DNA from: 58-81 sp012729145
Lineage (GTDB): Bacteria > Synergistota > Synergistia > Synergistales > Thermovirgaceae
Assembly: GCA_040770625.1 (NCBI GenBank)
Contig: JAXGIW010000004.1
Span: 124,001 to 188,000 of the forward strand
Direction of reading: 5' to 3'
Length of the DNA stretch: 64,000 bases
Shown: one piece after another, positions 17,493 through 26,487 of the stretch
How positions within the stretch are numbered: the first letter of the stretch is position 1
Layout: each line of letters begins with the position of its first letter
The notes under the pieces: generated by a model
Told to the model about the DNA's origin: nothing
What the model saw: the letters and a program-made list of their open reading frames with translations, nothing else
The model's database searches: none
Position numbers and translations under genes: made by a program

Positions 17493-18686
17493 TCACGCAT
17501 CGGGAGTTTCATCGGGGTGAACATGCCAGGGATCCCCTTCGGTCACAAGCCGGGCAACGGCCCAGCATCTCATGGCTTCGCCGTTCCCCACATCACCTGT
17601 CCATTCACCGGATTTGAAGGTAAGCGAGACCGTTCCCGGTCTTTCCGCGAACAGGACGTCTGTCAGGTTCTTTCGGATCTCATCCGCCATTGGCGCAAGG
17701 CGGGGTACCTGGGCATTGACCACAACGTTCACCGATGACACGGTGAATCCCTTCTCCCTCGCCATTTCAACTGCTTCCTTAAGGATATCTAGACTTCGGA
17801 TATCCCTGAAACGCCCCTCTGAAGCCGGGAAAAGGTTGCCAATGTCGGGCAGGTGGGCCGCTCCAAGCACAGCATCTGCAACGGCATGGCAGAGAAGGTC
17901 TCCGTCGGAGTGTCCGCAAAGCCCAAGGGGAAAGGGTATCACTAGTCCCCCCAGGACCAGGGGGATGCCAGGGGAGAGTCGGTGGACATCGAAACCGAAG
18001 CCAGTTCTTTCAACAGAAGACCCCCTCAGGACCCGGTGGGCCAACTCCATGTCCTCGGGGAAAGTGATCTTGAAGTTCAGGGGATCTCCCCTGGTCCACC
18101 CGAGATCCCTTCCGGAAACCAGCCAGGCCTCCGCCTCGTCGCTGAAGTGGCCGGGGGTCTCCTCTAGAACGCGCTGGATCTCCTCAGATGGAAAAGCCTG
18201 GGGTGTCTGGGTCGCCAGAAGACCTTCGCGGGGAACACTCGCGTCAATGACACCCTGTTCTGCATGTTTGAGGGCATCCGTTACCGGTAGAAGGGGTACG
18301 GCCGAACCCCTTTCCACCGCCTCACCGACAAGACGACGGCATAGCATCGGCGATACGAAGGGTCGTGCGGAGTCGTGGATCATCACCCTTTTACCCCTTG
18401 CCGCCTTGAGCCCGTTGAGAACGGAGTCCCGTCTCCTCTCTCCGCCCGGTACCATCACAAGGTCTATCCGGGACCGGATACGCGCGGTCCCTGCCTCCAT
18501 AGAACTCTCCATCCCCGGCGGTACCACGAGAACTATCTGGTCCACTCCATCTGCTTTCAGCTTCAGCGCCGTCCTGGCGGACCACTCCCAGAGAGGCATT
18601 TCTCCCAGCTTCTCGAACTGCTTCGGGGGACCTCCGAATCGCCTCCCCTTACCGGCGGCGACGATCACAAAGGACCACTCCCTCAT
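17493..18686 (-). CDS. ispDF: Bifunctional IspD/IspF (MEP-pathway enzyme)
   Basis: A 397-residue fusion performing two non-consecutive steps of isoprenoid synthesis. Residues 1 to about 225 form the cytidylyltransferase IspD (VIVAAGKGRRFGGPPKQF, MIHDSARPFVS, ATQTPQAF). Residues from about 230 form the cyclodiphosphate synthase IspF (TGFGFDVHRLSPGIPLVLGG, GHSDGDLLCHAVADA). Both active sites look complete. The intervening enzyme IspE is not in the window, but IspH is encoded near 57 kb. The ATG overlaps the stop of the PIN/TRAM gene as ATGA. Confidence 0.95.
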   Translation of the reverse strand: MREWSFVIVAAGKGRRFGGPPKQFEKLGEMPLWEWSARTALKLKADGVDQIVLVVPPGMESSMEAGTARIRSRIDLVMVPGGERRRDSVLNGLKAARGKRVMIHDSARPFVSPMLCRRLVGEAVERGSAVPLLPVTDALKHAEQGVIDASVPREGLLATQTPQAFPSEEIQRVLEETPGHFSDEAEAWLVSGRDLGWTRGDPLNFKITFPEDMELAHRVLRGSSVERTGFGFDVHRLSPGIPLVLGGLVIPFPLGLCGHSDGDLLCHAVADAVLGAAHLPDIGNLFPASEGRFRDIRSLDILKEAVEMAREKGFTVSSVNVVVNAQVPRLAPMADEIRKNLTDVLFAERPGTVSLTFKSGEWTGDVGNGEAMRCWAVARLVTEGDPWHVHPDETPDA

Positions 18687-19849
18687 TGACGCACCTCTTT
18701 CCTGATCCTGCCGAAGACCATCCTCCCCGCCGAGGTCTGGAGCATGGATGTTACTACCACCTCCACCCTCTTCCCGATGAAGCCTTCGCCGTCCTCGACG
18801 ACGATCATGGTGCCGTCGTCGAGATAACCCACCCCCTGCTGGGGCTCCTTGCCTTCACGGAGAACATCCACTGTGATGGCTTCTCCCGGAAGCAGGGTGG
18901 GTTTAAGGGCGTTGGCAAGCTCGTTGACGTTGAGAACACTGATCCCCTGGATCTGTGCAATTTTGTTAAGGTTGTAGTCAGTGGTGACCACCTTGGCATT
19001 CAGCTCCCTTGCGAGGGCGACGAGTCCCTCGTCAACAGAGCCCACGTCGAAATCCTTGAGGGTCACTTCCGGGATCTGGACGGTCACATCGGAGAGCTGT
19101 CGGATCTCGTTGATGATATCCAGCCCTCTTCTCCCCTTGGTCCTCCGTGTGGGATCCGAGGAGTCCGCTATGGCCTGGAGCTCGTTCAGAATGAACCTGG
19201 GAAGGATGAAGGGTCCCTCCAGAAAACCCGTAGCAGCTATCTCAAGGATCCTTCCATCGATAATGACACTCGTATCGAGGACCTTGACGGAGGTCCTTTC
19301 GCTCCCCGTATCAACAGAAAGGTCAGCCATGCTGTTGGTACCGTTCTCTCTGGCTCTCTTCCCCCGGATACTGAAACGCTGCTTTAGACCTCCGATGGAG
19401 CTCCACATACCATGGATCTCCTCCCTCCTTTTCAGGAAGAGGGTAACGCCAAGATATCCAAGGGCCACGTTGAGCAGGACCGCCAGGTAGCTACCTAAAA
19501 CGGGAAGATCCGCAAAGGGAAGGGCGGCCAGGTTGGCCACTATCAGGCCGGCGATAAGCCCTGCCAATGCGACCGAGATGTCATGCCAGCTCAGGGTTTC
19601 GAGGTTCCTCTCAAAGGATGATCCTATAAAGCCGAGTATTCTCACAAAAACCGGTGTGATTAGGTATCCGATCATGGCGAAAAGAACAACACCGAAGACA
19701 AAGGGGATGAACGAATAGGGGAAGGCCCCTTGGGGCCACCACTCCTGCAGGACAGCAATCCTTACGGCCTGGTAGCCGGCTATCCCGCCAAGGAATACGA
19801 AAATCGCCCTTGCCAGATAAAGCATCAGCTTGACTATCCCTTCGGCCAT
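18683..19849 (-). CDS. PIN/TRAM domain membrane protein (YacL-like)
   Basis: A 388-residue protein with four predicted membrane helices in the first 145 residues, then a PIN nuclease-like domain (about 190-310) beginning VKVLDTSVIIDGRILEIA, and a C-terminal TRAM domain (about 325-385). Acidic residues typical of PIN metal sites are present (LDTSVIIDGR, LNELQAIAD, VVTTDYN). Homologues such as Bacillus YacL are conserved next to ispD, as here, but their function is unknown. AAGGAG upstream of the ATG at 19849 overlaps the end of recR, so the longer in-frame start was rejected. Confidence 0.87.
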   Translation of the reverse strand: MAEGIVKLMLYLARAIFVFLGGIAGYQAVRIAVLQEWWPQGAFPYSFIPFVFGVVLFAMIGYLITPVFVRILGFIGSSFERNLETLSWHDISVALAGLIAGLIVANLAALPFADLPVLGSYLAVLLNVALGYLGVTLFLKRREEIHGMWSSIGGLKQRFSIRGKRARENGTNSMADLSVDTGSERTSVKVLDTSVIIDGRILEIAATGFLEGPFILPRFILNELQAIADSSDPTRRTKGRRGLDIINEIRQLSDVTVQIPEVTLKDFDVGSVDEGLVALARELNAKVVTTDYNLNKIAQIQGISVLNVNELANALKPTLLPGEAITVDVLREGKEPQQGVGYLDDGTMIVVEDGEGFIGKRVEVVVTSMLQTSAGRMVFGRIRKEVRQ

Positions 19850-19853
19850 GTTC

Positions 19854-20483
19854 TCACTCCTTTCCTTCTCTGTTCCTTTCGGGGATCCTGACATCGACCC
19901 TTGACTCTATCGAAGCGTGCAGGGTCACCCGGTCGGCGTAACCGATGGTTCCTCCAAGGGGCAGTCCGAAAGCGAGCCTTGTTATCCTGGGACCCGTCGT
20001 CTTCAGGGAATCAAGAACGGCGTAGAAAGTAAGATCTCCCTCGACACTCGGGTTGGTCGCAATTATTATCTCCCTGAAACCCCCTCGAGTCGCGTATTCC
20101 CTGAGTTTAGCGATCCTCTCCGGCGCCAGGTCCTCACCGTCCATGGGGGAAACCCTCCCGCCAAGGATAAAATACAGCCCCGAAAAGACACCGGCCTGTT
20201 CAATGGATATCATATCTTCAACGTTCTCCAGAACACAGAGTGTGCCCCTGTCCCGAAAGGGGTCCGAGCATACTGGGCAAGGATCCTCCGTGGTCAGGTT
20301 GCCGCATATGGAGCAAGGGAAAGTGTTCTCCCGAACTTCAGATATGGTGAAGGCAAGTTCATCTGAGAACTCTCCAGGCTGCTGCAGAAGGAAAAGGGCG
20401 AACCTTCTGGCCGTCTTGTCACCCACTCCCGGAAAGCGGGAAAAGAGTTTCATCAACTTTTCTACGGGTTCAGAAATGGACAA
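19854..20483 (-). CDS. recR: Recombination mediator protein RecR
   Basis: A 209-residue protein that helps load RecA at gaps. The N-terminal helix-hairpin-helix is FSRFPGVGDKTARRFALFLL, followed by a four-cysteine zinc finger (CSIC, CPVC) and a Toprim domain (LCVLENVEDMISIE). I placed the start at the TTG at 20483, which has AGGAGG six nt upstream and gives the normal RecR N-terminus. A much longer in-frame extension would overlap ybaB. It lies 10 bp after ybaB, the classical ybaB-recR pairing. Confidence 0.94.
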   Translation of the reverse strand: MSISEPVEKLMKLFSRFPGVGDKTARRFALFLLQQPGEFSDELAFTISEVRENTFPCSICGNLTTEDPCPVCSDPFRDRGTLCVLENVEDMISIEQAGVFSGLYFILGGRVSPMDGEDLAPERIAKLREYATRGGFREIIIATNPSVEGDLTFYAVLDSLKTTGPRITRLAFGLPLGGTIGYADRVTLHASIESRVDVRIPERNREGKE

Positions 20484-20493
20484 CTCCAGCCTC

Positions 20494-20802
20494 CTATCCC
20501 ATCCCGGGAATACCCAGACCAGCTCCGAACCTGCCAAGCCGGGACTGGGCCAGTTCCTTGCTCTTCCTTGAAGCATCACTGATGGCGGCAAGGAGGAGGT
20601 CCTCCAGCATTTCCTTCTCTTCGGGATCGATAACTTCGGGCTCAATGGAGATACATACGATCTCTCCCTGACCCGTAGCCGTTACCTTGACCATGCCACC
20701 CCCTGATACTCCTTCTACCCTCTCCCTGGTCAATTCCTCCTGGATCCTTCCTATCTCGGACTGGAGTTTCTGCGCCTGTTTCATCATCTGTTCCATGTTC
20801 AT
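20494..20802 (-). CDS. ybaB: YbaB/EbfC family nucleoid-associated protein
   Basis: A 102-residue protein of the YbaB/EbfC DNA-binding family, identified by MEQMMKQAQKLQSEIGRIQEE (first 20 residues: MEQMMKQAQKLQSEIGRIQE), the VSGGGMVKVTATGQGEIV core, and DPEEKEMLEDLLLAAI. It forms tweezers-like dimers that bind DNA without strong sequence specificity. The ATG at 20802 is taken as start; a second ATG two codons later has better spacing to AAGGA. It directly precedes recR, as in many genomes. Confidence 0.92.
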   Translation of the reverse strand: MNMEQMMKQAQKLQSEIGRIQEELTRERVEGVSGGGMVKVTATGQGEIVCISIEPEVIDPEEKEMLEDLLLAAISDASRKSKELAQSRLGRFGAGLGIPGMG

Positions 20803-20866
20803 CGTCCTTATCTCACCCCTCCATAGCTGTAGAGCCTGTAAAAGTTCCCTTCTCTGTCGCATCGGG

Positions 20867-21328
20867 TCAATGATGATAACCTGTCCCTTTCTCTATCGCA
20901 ATAGCCCTGTAGACCTGTTCGAAGAGGAGCAGGAGGCTCATGTCGTGAGTAAGGGTCATCGGGGAAAGGGATACCGGCACATCGGCCCTGGCCTTTACCG
21001 CACCCGAAACACCGAAAGGGCCTCCCACACACAGTATCACACGACCGCCGGTGCCTCGGAGTTTTTCAAAGAGCCAACGGGAGAACCCTTCGCTGGTGAA
21101 GCTGTTGCCGGAGTCTTCGAGAAGGGCAAGAAGGTCCCTCTCATTGATCCTTTTGAGGATCGCCGCACCCTCTTCCCGGAGGGATGCCACGGAGGACTTG
21201 CCTCCGGAACTCCTTACCGCCTCCCACTGGAACGGAACGCAACTGCCTATCCGCCGATGGTACTCCTCTATTCCGTTTTTATAAAGGGGGTTTTTGGGTC
21301 TCCCCACTGAAAGGATCACAAGCTTCAA
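20867..21328 (-). CDS. rlmH: 23S rRNA (pseudouridine1915-N3)-methyltransferase
   Basis: A 153-residue SPOUT-class methyltransferase acting on pseudouridine 1915 in helix 69 of 23S rRNA. The trefoil-knot SAM site is ILCVGGPFGVSGAVK, and SLSPMTLTHDMSLLLLFEQ with YRAIAIEKGTGYHH at the C-terminus is diagnostic. The start is a TTG overlapping the V-ATPase D-subunit stop as TTGA, with little Shine-Dalgarno, so translation probably depends on coupling. Its substrate modification is normally produced by RluD, a homologue of which lies at 563-1522. Confidence 0.94.
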   Translation of the reverse strand: MKLVILSVGRPKNPLYKNGIEEYHRRIGSCVPFQWEAVRSSGGKSSVASLREEGAAILKRINERDLLALLEDSGNSFTSEGFSRWLFEKLRGTGGRVILCVGGPFGVSGAVKARADVPVSLSPMTLTHDMSLLLLFEQVYRAIAIEKGTGYHH

Positions 21329-22002
21329 TTGGAGCCACGTCTGCCCTGGATCCCGAAAGATCGGGAACGGGAGGTTCTTGCCCTTTTCCCGAGCATCTTC
21401 TTGACCGAGAAGGCTTCATCCCTCTCCCTCTCAGCCAGGGCCAGCCTTATCCTTCTCTGCTGCCCCTCCAGTCCCGGGAGCATCTCCTGTTCAAGGTTGT
21501 TCACCTTTCTCCTGGTCTTCTCGAACTCCAGCTCCAGGGCATCCAGTTTGGATTTGAGGTTAATGTACTTCCAGAGAACAGGTTCTATCCTGGCCAGGGT
21601 CTCCAAAAGCTCATCCACGTGCATCGAAGCCAGGGCAGGATCCATAAGCATTCCTCCCAGGAGAGGTCCCCTCCCCTCGTCCTCAGGGAAGAACTGGGAG
21701 TACTTGCACCCCATAAGGGCATGACGGACGATCCTGACCTTCCGCGGTTCGATCCCCCATGACAGCAGCGTCATCACCGATTCACCCTCGAAGAGCTGGA
21801 CAAGGGCATAGGCGTAAGAGACGAAAGATAGCATGCTCTCAACTTCCCGCCTCATTGTCCGGAAGGTAGCCCGGTCGGTCTCGATCTCCCTTAGCAAGGC
21901 CTCTTTTTTCCTTTCCAGAAGGGAACAGCCGAAACGCATATTTTCAATCTTCCGAGAGATCTCGATCAGTTCGCTCCTTGATACGGGGACATCACTGTTC
22001 AT
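21325..22002 (-). CDS. ntpD: V/A-type ATPase subunit D (central stalk)
   Basis: A 225-residue mostly helical protein forming the central rotor shaft of the V1/A1 motor. Long heptad-like stretches occur at both ends (LIEISRKIENMRFGCSLLER; LELEFEKTRRKVNNLEQEML), as expected for the antiparallel coiled coil of subunit D. The C-terminal RRIRLALAERERDEAFSVKK matches the family. The ATG at 22002 overlaps the B-subunit stop by 11 bp. It is the last ATPase gene of the operon. Confidence 0.9.
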   Translation of the reverse strand: MNSDVPVSRSELIEISRKIENMRFGCSLLERKKEALLREIETDRATFRTMRREVESMLSFVSYAYALVQLFEGESVMTLLSWGIEPRKVRIVRHALMGCKYSQFFPEDEGRGPLLGGMLMDPALASMHVDELLETLARIEPVLWKYINLKSKLDALELEFEKTRRKVNNLEQEMLPGLEGQQRRIRLALAERERDEAFSVKKMLGKRARTSRSRSFGIQGRRGSN

Positions 22003-23380
22003 CGATCCGGACTCTCCCTGTCTCCTCAACAAGATCGGCGGGGATCCTGAAAAGTTCCTCGTCGGGGAGGACCGAGAGGGCTTTTAACCCCGCCGACAAA
22101 GATTCCTCTATGGAAAGAGCGTTGTCGCCCTGGTTGAGGAAAACTCTCTCGAAGACCGAACCGAACCGGAGGTAGTGAAGCTCCGTTTCTGTAAGGCCCT
22201 CATCCCCTACGATCAGCCTCAGCCTGGATGCTTCCCTGGACCTCGCATAGGAGGCAAAAAGCTGGTCAGCTACCTGCCTATGACCAGAAAAGGTCTTCCC
22301 TTCGCCGATCCCTTTGTTCATAAGCCTGCTGAGACTCGAAAGAACATTGATCGGAGGGTAGACACCTCTCGCCTGAAGCCCCCTGTCCAGGACTATCTGG
22401 CCTTCAGTAATGTACCCTGAAAGGTCAACCACCGGGTGGGTCATGTCATCCCCCGGCATTGAAACAATGGGCAGCTGGGTTATGCTACCATTAATCCCCT
22501 TTATGCATCCGGCTCTTTCGTAGAGGCTTGCAAGGTCAGAATAGAGGTATCCCGGGAAGCCTCTTCTACCCGGGGCCTCCTCCCTAGCGGAACTAACCTC
22601 TCTGAGGGCTTCGCAGTAGTGAAGCATGTCCGTCATTACAACAAGAACGTCATAGCCACGATCGAAAGCAAAATACTCCGCTATCGTCAGGGCCGTTCTT
22701 GGCGCAAGAAGCCTCTCCACGGCGGAGTCGCTTGCAAGGTTGACAATGAAGACCCCGTTGAAGAGAGCTCCCGTCTCCTCGAAGGAATCCCTGAAGAACC
22801 TGGCTTCCCTCTCCGTTATTCCTATGGCGGCGAAGACGACCAGAAATCTCTCGGGGTTACCCGGAACATGAGCCTGCCTGACCACCTGGGCGGCTATCTC
22901 ATTAGCGGGTAAGCCTGACCCCGAAAAGATAGGCAATTTCTGGCCTTTCACCAGGGTGTTGAGAAGGTCTATGGACGATATGCCCGTCTCAACGAATTCA
23001 CTTGGGCTCGCTCTCATGGCCGGGTTAAGAGGGGAACCTGTTATAGGAGCCTCCTTCTCAAAACAGGGAAGTGCCTTGCCGCTCCTTGGAACACCCCGGC
23101 CGTCGAGGGTCTGCCCCATCAGGGAGGGTCCCAGGCGGACCTTGACCACATCCTTCTCGAACCATACAGTGCAGTCGCCTGGGTTCAGTCCGATGGTCCC
23201 CTCGAAGACCTGGATCGCACAGATATTGCCGTCGACCTGCAGTACCTGCCCAGTCCTCCTCCCCTCACCGGTCTCTATGGTCACGACCTCCCCAAGGGCC
23301 GCTTTCCTTGCGTTGGAAACGAAGACCAGGGGTCCCGATATACCGTTGACAAGTCTGGAACCTTCCCTGTAAAGGACCAT
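21992..23380 (-). CDS. ntpB: V/A-type ATPase subunit B (non-catalytic)
   Basis: A 462-residue nucleotide-binding subunit that alternates with subunit A in the hexameric head. Typical features are GTIGLNPGDCTVWFEKDVV, the modified P-loop FSGSGLPANEIAAQVVRQA (no GKT, as normal for B), VVFAAIGITEREARFF and the RGYDVLVVMTDMLHYCEALR stretch. The gene starts one base after the A-subunit stop region and is tightly packed with A and D. Confidence 0.96.
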   Translation of the reverse strand: MVLYREGSRLVNGISGPLVFVSNARKAALGEVVTIETGEGRRTGQVLQVDGNICAIQVFEGTIGLNPGDCTVWFEKDVVKVRLGPSLMGQTLDGRGVPRSGKALPCFEKEAPITGSPLNPAMRASPSEFVETGISSIDLLNTLVKGQKLPIFSGSGLPANEIAAQVVRQAHVPGNPERFLVVFAAIGITEREARFFRDSFEETGALFNGVFIVNLASDSAVERLLAPRTALTIAEYFAFDRGYDVLVVMTDMLHYCEALREVSSAREEAPGRRGFPGYLYSDLASLYERAGCIKGINGSITQLPIVSMPGDDMTHPVVDLSGYITEGQIVLDRGLQARGVYPPINVLSSLSRLMNKGIGEGKTFSGHRQVADQLFASYARSREASRLRLIVGDEGLTETELHYLRFGSVFERVFLNQGDNALSIEESLSAGLKALSVLPDEELFRIPADLVEETGRVRIDEQ

Positions 23381-23381
23381 A

Positions 23382-25148
23382 TCAGGAGCCCTCCAATCCG
23401 GAAAGGGACCGGGTCAGGTCGTCAAGCCATGCGGAAGACCGTTCCTGGAACTCCTCTGTCGATGTTCCCCTGAGTGAAAGGACTCTCCGCAACAGGCCGA
23501 GGCCCTGTATCTGCTGATGCAGGACCCCCTTTTTGATCTCCTCCCTGACCAGTTCATGAAGATCTTTCAGGGTACCAGCGAACTGCATCTGTCTTTCCAG
23601 GGAGTTGAAGGCATCCAGAGGATCAAAGGCGTTCTGCTGAAGAAAGGTTATCCTTATGATCTCGCCCATCTCCAGGTCCCACTTGTCCTGTTCTGAAAGG
23701 GCATCCCTGCCAACGATCTGGACGAGTGAGAGAAGCTCCGTCTCACGGTCCAGCAGCTCCCTGAGGAAGGAGACTCCATCTCTCCACTCCTTACCGAGGT
23801 TCTCCATGAAATAGGCCTCAAGAGCCTTTTCGTAGAGAGAGTAGCTCTGTTTCCAGTTAATTGAAGGAAAATGGCGGCTCTCGGCAAGCCTTTTGTCGAG
23901 GGCCCAGAAAGCTCCCGAAAGTCTCAGGCTCGCCTGGGTGACGGGTTCCGAGAAATCCCCGCCCCCGGGGGAAACGGCGTTGAATATGGTGATCGATCCC
24001 TTTCTTCGGGGCTCTCCCAGGGCCATGACCCTTCCTGCCCTCTCGTAGTATTGCGCAAGCCTGGACCCGAGGTAGGCGGGGTACCCCTCTTCACCGGGCA
24101 TTTCGCCCAGGCGTCCCGATATCTCCCTCAACGCCTCTGCCCAGCGGGAGGTAGAGTCGGCCATGAGCGCGACGTCAAGTCCCATGTCACGGAAATATTC
24201 GGCTATGGTCATCCCGAGGTATATGCTGGCTTCCCTTGCGGCGACAGGCATGTTCGAGGTGTTCGCTATCAATACCATTCTATCCATCAAAGGTCTTCCT
24301 GTGTGGGGATCCCTGATGTGGGGGAACTCTTCAAGGACCTCCGTCATTTCATTGCCCCTCTCTCCACATCCAATATACACGACCACCTCAGCATTGCACC
24401 ACTTGGCCAGTGACTGTTGGGTGACGGTCTTGCCCGTGCCGAAACCACCGGGGACCACAGCCGCCCCGCCCAGCGCGACGGGAAAAAGAGTGTCAAGCAC
24501 TCTCTGCCCAGTGATCAGGGGTTCCGAGAAAGAGAGCTTATCCTCGCAGGGACGTGGTGTCCTTACGTGCCAGCGCTGGCAGAGGGAGATCTCCTGTCCG
24601 CTCTCGAGGAGGCATACTGTATCATCGACACTGAACACCCTGTCTCCCGGGGCTATCTCCTTTACCCTCGACGGGCCGCTTCCGGGAGGCACCAGGATCA
24701 GGTGCCTGAAACCCTCTCCCTCAATGACGGATCCTATGACATCGCCTGGAAGAACAGCGTCTCCGCAGGCCCTTATGGGGGTAAACTCCCATTTTTTTTT
24801 GGTATCAAGACTTCTGGAGAAGAAACCTCTTTTCAGAAAGCATGAGACGCCATCTTCCGAAAAACTCCCGAGCAGGGGTCTTCCTATTCCGTCGAGGACG
24901 CTGCCCAGAAGCCCGGGACCAAGATCGATACCCAGAAGTTCCCCGGTAAATTCGACCGGCTCTCCCACATGGACACCGTCGATCTCTTCGTAGACCTGTA
25001 TGTCGACTTCTGTTCCATCTATTCTGATAACCTCTCCGAGGAGACGTTCATTACCCACTCTTGCGACCTCGAAGTTCGAGACCGGCTGGTCCCGATCGGC
25101 CCGTATGACTGTCCCTGCAAGGCTCCTGATCCTTCCCATGTTGGACAT
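23382..25148 (-). CDS. ntpA: V/A-type ATPase catalytic subunit A
   Basis: A 588-residue catalytic subunit. The Walker A motif is PGGFGTGKTVTQQSLAKW, preceded by the family-specific bulge domain (about residues 110-190), and CGERGNEMTEVLEEFP follows with the catalytic Glu. MADSTSRWAEALREISGRLG is also diagnostic of V/A ATPases. I chose the ATG at 25148, which has GGGAG 8 nt upstream; a TTG at 25163 overlaps the F-subunit stop and is the alternative. Confidence 0.97.
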   Translation of the reverse strand: MSNMGRIRSLAGTVIRADRDQPVSNFEVARVGNERLLGEVIRIDGTEVDIQVYEEIDGVHVGEPVEFTGELLGIDLGPGLLGSVLDGIGRPLLGSFSEDGVSCFLKRGFFSRSLDTKKKWEFTPIRACGDAVLPGDVIGSVIEGEGFRHLILVPPGSGPSRVKEIAPGDRVFSVDDTVCLLESGQEISLCQRWHVRTPRPCEDKLSFSEPLITGQRVLDTLFPVALGGAAVVPGGFGTGKTVTQQSLAKWCNAEVVVYIGCGERGNEMTEVLEEFPHIRDPHTGRPLMDRMVLIANTSNMPVAAREASIYLGMTIAEYFRDMGLDVALMADSTSRWAEALREISGRLGEMPGEEGYPAYLGSRLAQYYERAGRVMALGEPRRKGSITIFNAVSPGGGDFSEPVTQASLRLSGAFWALDKRLAESRHFPSINWKQSYSLYEKALEAYFMENLGKEWRDGVSFLRELLDRETELLSLVQIVGRDALSEQDKWDLEMGEIIRITFLQQNAFDPLDAFNSLERQMQFAGTLKDLHELVREEIKKGVLHQQIQGLGLLRRVLSLRGTSTEEFQERSSAWLDDLTRSLSGLEGS

Positions 25149-25153
25149 ATCGC

Positions 25154-25438
25154 TCACTCCCAACCCTTTACGCTGCTTTTGAGGGAGGGCATCTGCACCC
25201 AGACAGGGTCAGAGGTCTTCGCCTTCCTCTTGTAGAACTCCGGGATACTCTCTGCCCAGTCCGATTCGACCAGCACAAAGGCGACCTCTTCGCTCTGAAG
25301 CTTCTGGAAACAGTCCGGAAAGTCCTCGGGACCTTCGCAGACGATAGCTTCGAACCCCAGGAGGGACCATAACTCAATGAAAAGCTGTCTTCCAAGGACG
25401 TACCCCTTGCCGTAGTTCTGTTTCTCCAAAAAAGTCAC
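25154..25438 (-). CDS. ntpF: V/A-type ATPase subunit F-like small protein
   Basis: A 94-residue protein between the C and A subunit genes, the usual place for subunit F, which binds subunit D and regulates rotation. The alternating strand/helix pattern (GYVLGRQLFIELWSLLGFEA, VAFVLVESDWAESIPEFY) fits the Rossmann-like F fold, although sequence similarity is weak. Assignment therefore rests mainly on size and operon position. The GTG start overlaps the C-subunit TGA as GTGA. Confidence 0.75.
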   Translation of the reverse strand: MTFLEKQNYGKGYVLGRQLFIELWSLLGFEAIVCEGPEDFPDCFQKLQSEEVAFVLVESDWAESIPEFYKRKAKTSDPVWVQMPSLKSSVKGWE

Positions 25439-26487
25439 CCCGTAAGGACCAGCTTGTCGATGATAGTATCCACTTCAAGACCCATGTCCACGCCTACCAC
25501 GAGAGCGTTAAGGTTCTGCCACTCCAGAAGCTGGTGAGCTATGAACGCCGTTGCAACTTCTATGCCGAGGAGGTCCTTTCTTCTCTGTGCTATCTGCCAT
25601 TTCCAGAACTCCCTCATTGCCCTGCCCGTCACCATTTCCGCGGGGCCTCCCTGGAAGCGTCCCAAAATGGTCTCCCAGGGTGTCGAGGCGAGGAGATCCT
25701 CCGGCCGGGAGGAATTCCTGAGCCGGTCTGCGGAGAGGGAATATCCTCCTTCAATGAAAAGTTCTCCCGCCTTTTCCCCGGGAAGGACGCCGGCGGCGAC
25801 CCTTGACCATATATTCATGTTCCATATGTCGATAGACCGCCCCAGCAGCTCCCTGACAAGAGCAGAATCCTTGGTCCTGTGACTGTCCAGGATCTCGTCA
25901 AGGTATGTCAATACCCCCGACAGAAAGATCCTTTCGCTTGCAGGAAGGCTGGATCCTTTGGCTACCTGGCCGCAAGCCCGGCCCAGAGCCCTCGAAAGTT
26001 GGTGATCAAAGGCAAGACACTTGTCGATCACATGGGTAATGGAGTGGCTCTTCCAGAGATCTGCGAAAAAAGTCACCGGAAGGGTTCCGTAACCGTGCCA
26101 CTGGGGGTGACCTTCGTAGAGGGCACCGGTGAAGTAGTACCTGAGAAGGAGCCTTCCGTTATGAAGGTCGGCCCTGGCAAGAAGCACCGTCATAAGGTCC
26201 TCGGGCTCCCCCATGGCCATCTTCCTGGCATGGTTGAGGGTGTCTGCCGAGGTGTCCGCGAGTGCCACCTCTATCCTCCGATGGGTCGAGAGCGGTTGTT
26301 CGACCAGACTTTTCCTGAAACTTTTTCCGTACCTGGTCTCAAGCAGAAAGACCTCTATCTCCTCAAGCCGTCGGAATGCCAGACGCCGATAGTCCTCTTT
26401 CACCAGGAAGTCCGAGAAGTGAGCCCGGAGCCTGGCGTTAAGGTAGCCGTAGTTCTCGGGAAGATCCTTCAGATCCTTCAAGAACAT
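25435..26487 (-). CDS. ntpC: V/A-type ATPase subunit C (V0 connector)
   Basis: A 350-residue helical subunit joining the membrane c-ring to the central stalk. It begins with the family motif YGYLNARLRAHFSDFL and has repeated helix-rich segments related to one another, such as VVGVDMGLEVDTIIDKLVLT at the end. The ATG at 26487 yields the normal N-terminus but overlaps the E-subunit gene by 50 bp, a larger overlap than elsewhere in the operon. Confidence 0.85.
   Translation of the reverse strand: MFLKDLKDLPENYGYLNARLRAHFSDFLVKEDYRRLAFRRLEEIEVFLLETRYGKSFRKSLVEQPLSTHRRIEVALADTSADTLNHARKMAMGEPEDLMTVLLARADLHNGRLLLRYYFTGALYEGHPQWHGYGTLPVTFFADLWKSHSITHVIDKCLAFDHQLSRALGRACGQVAKGSSLPASERIFLSGVLTYLDEILDSHRTKDSALVRELLGRSIDIWNMNIWSRVAAGVLPGEKAGELFIEGGYSLSADRLRNSSRPEDLLASTPWETILGRFQGGPAEMVTGRAMREFWKWQIAQRRKDLLGIEVATAFIAHQLLEWQNLNALVVGVDMGLEVDTIIDKLVLTG

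Noticed and set aside
17572..18705. Plus-strand open frame of about 377 codons opposite ispDF
   Set aside because: Low-complexity, Ser/Arg/Pro-rich translation typical of an antisense shadow; ispDF on the other strand is complete.
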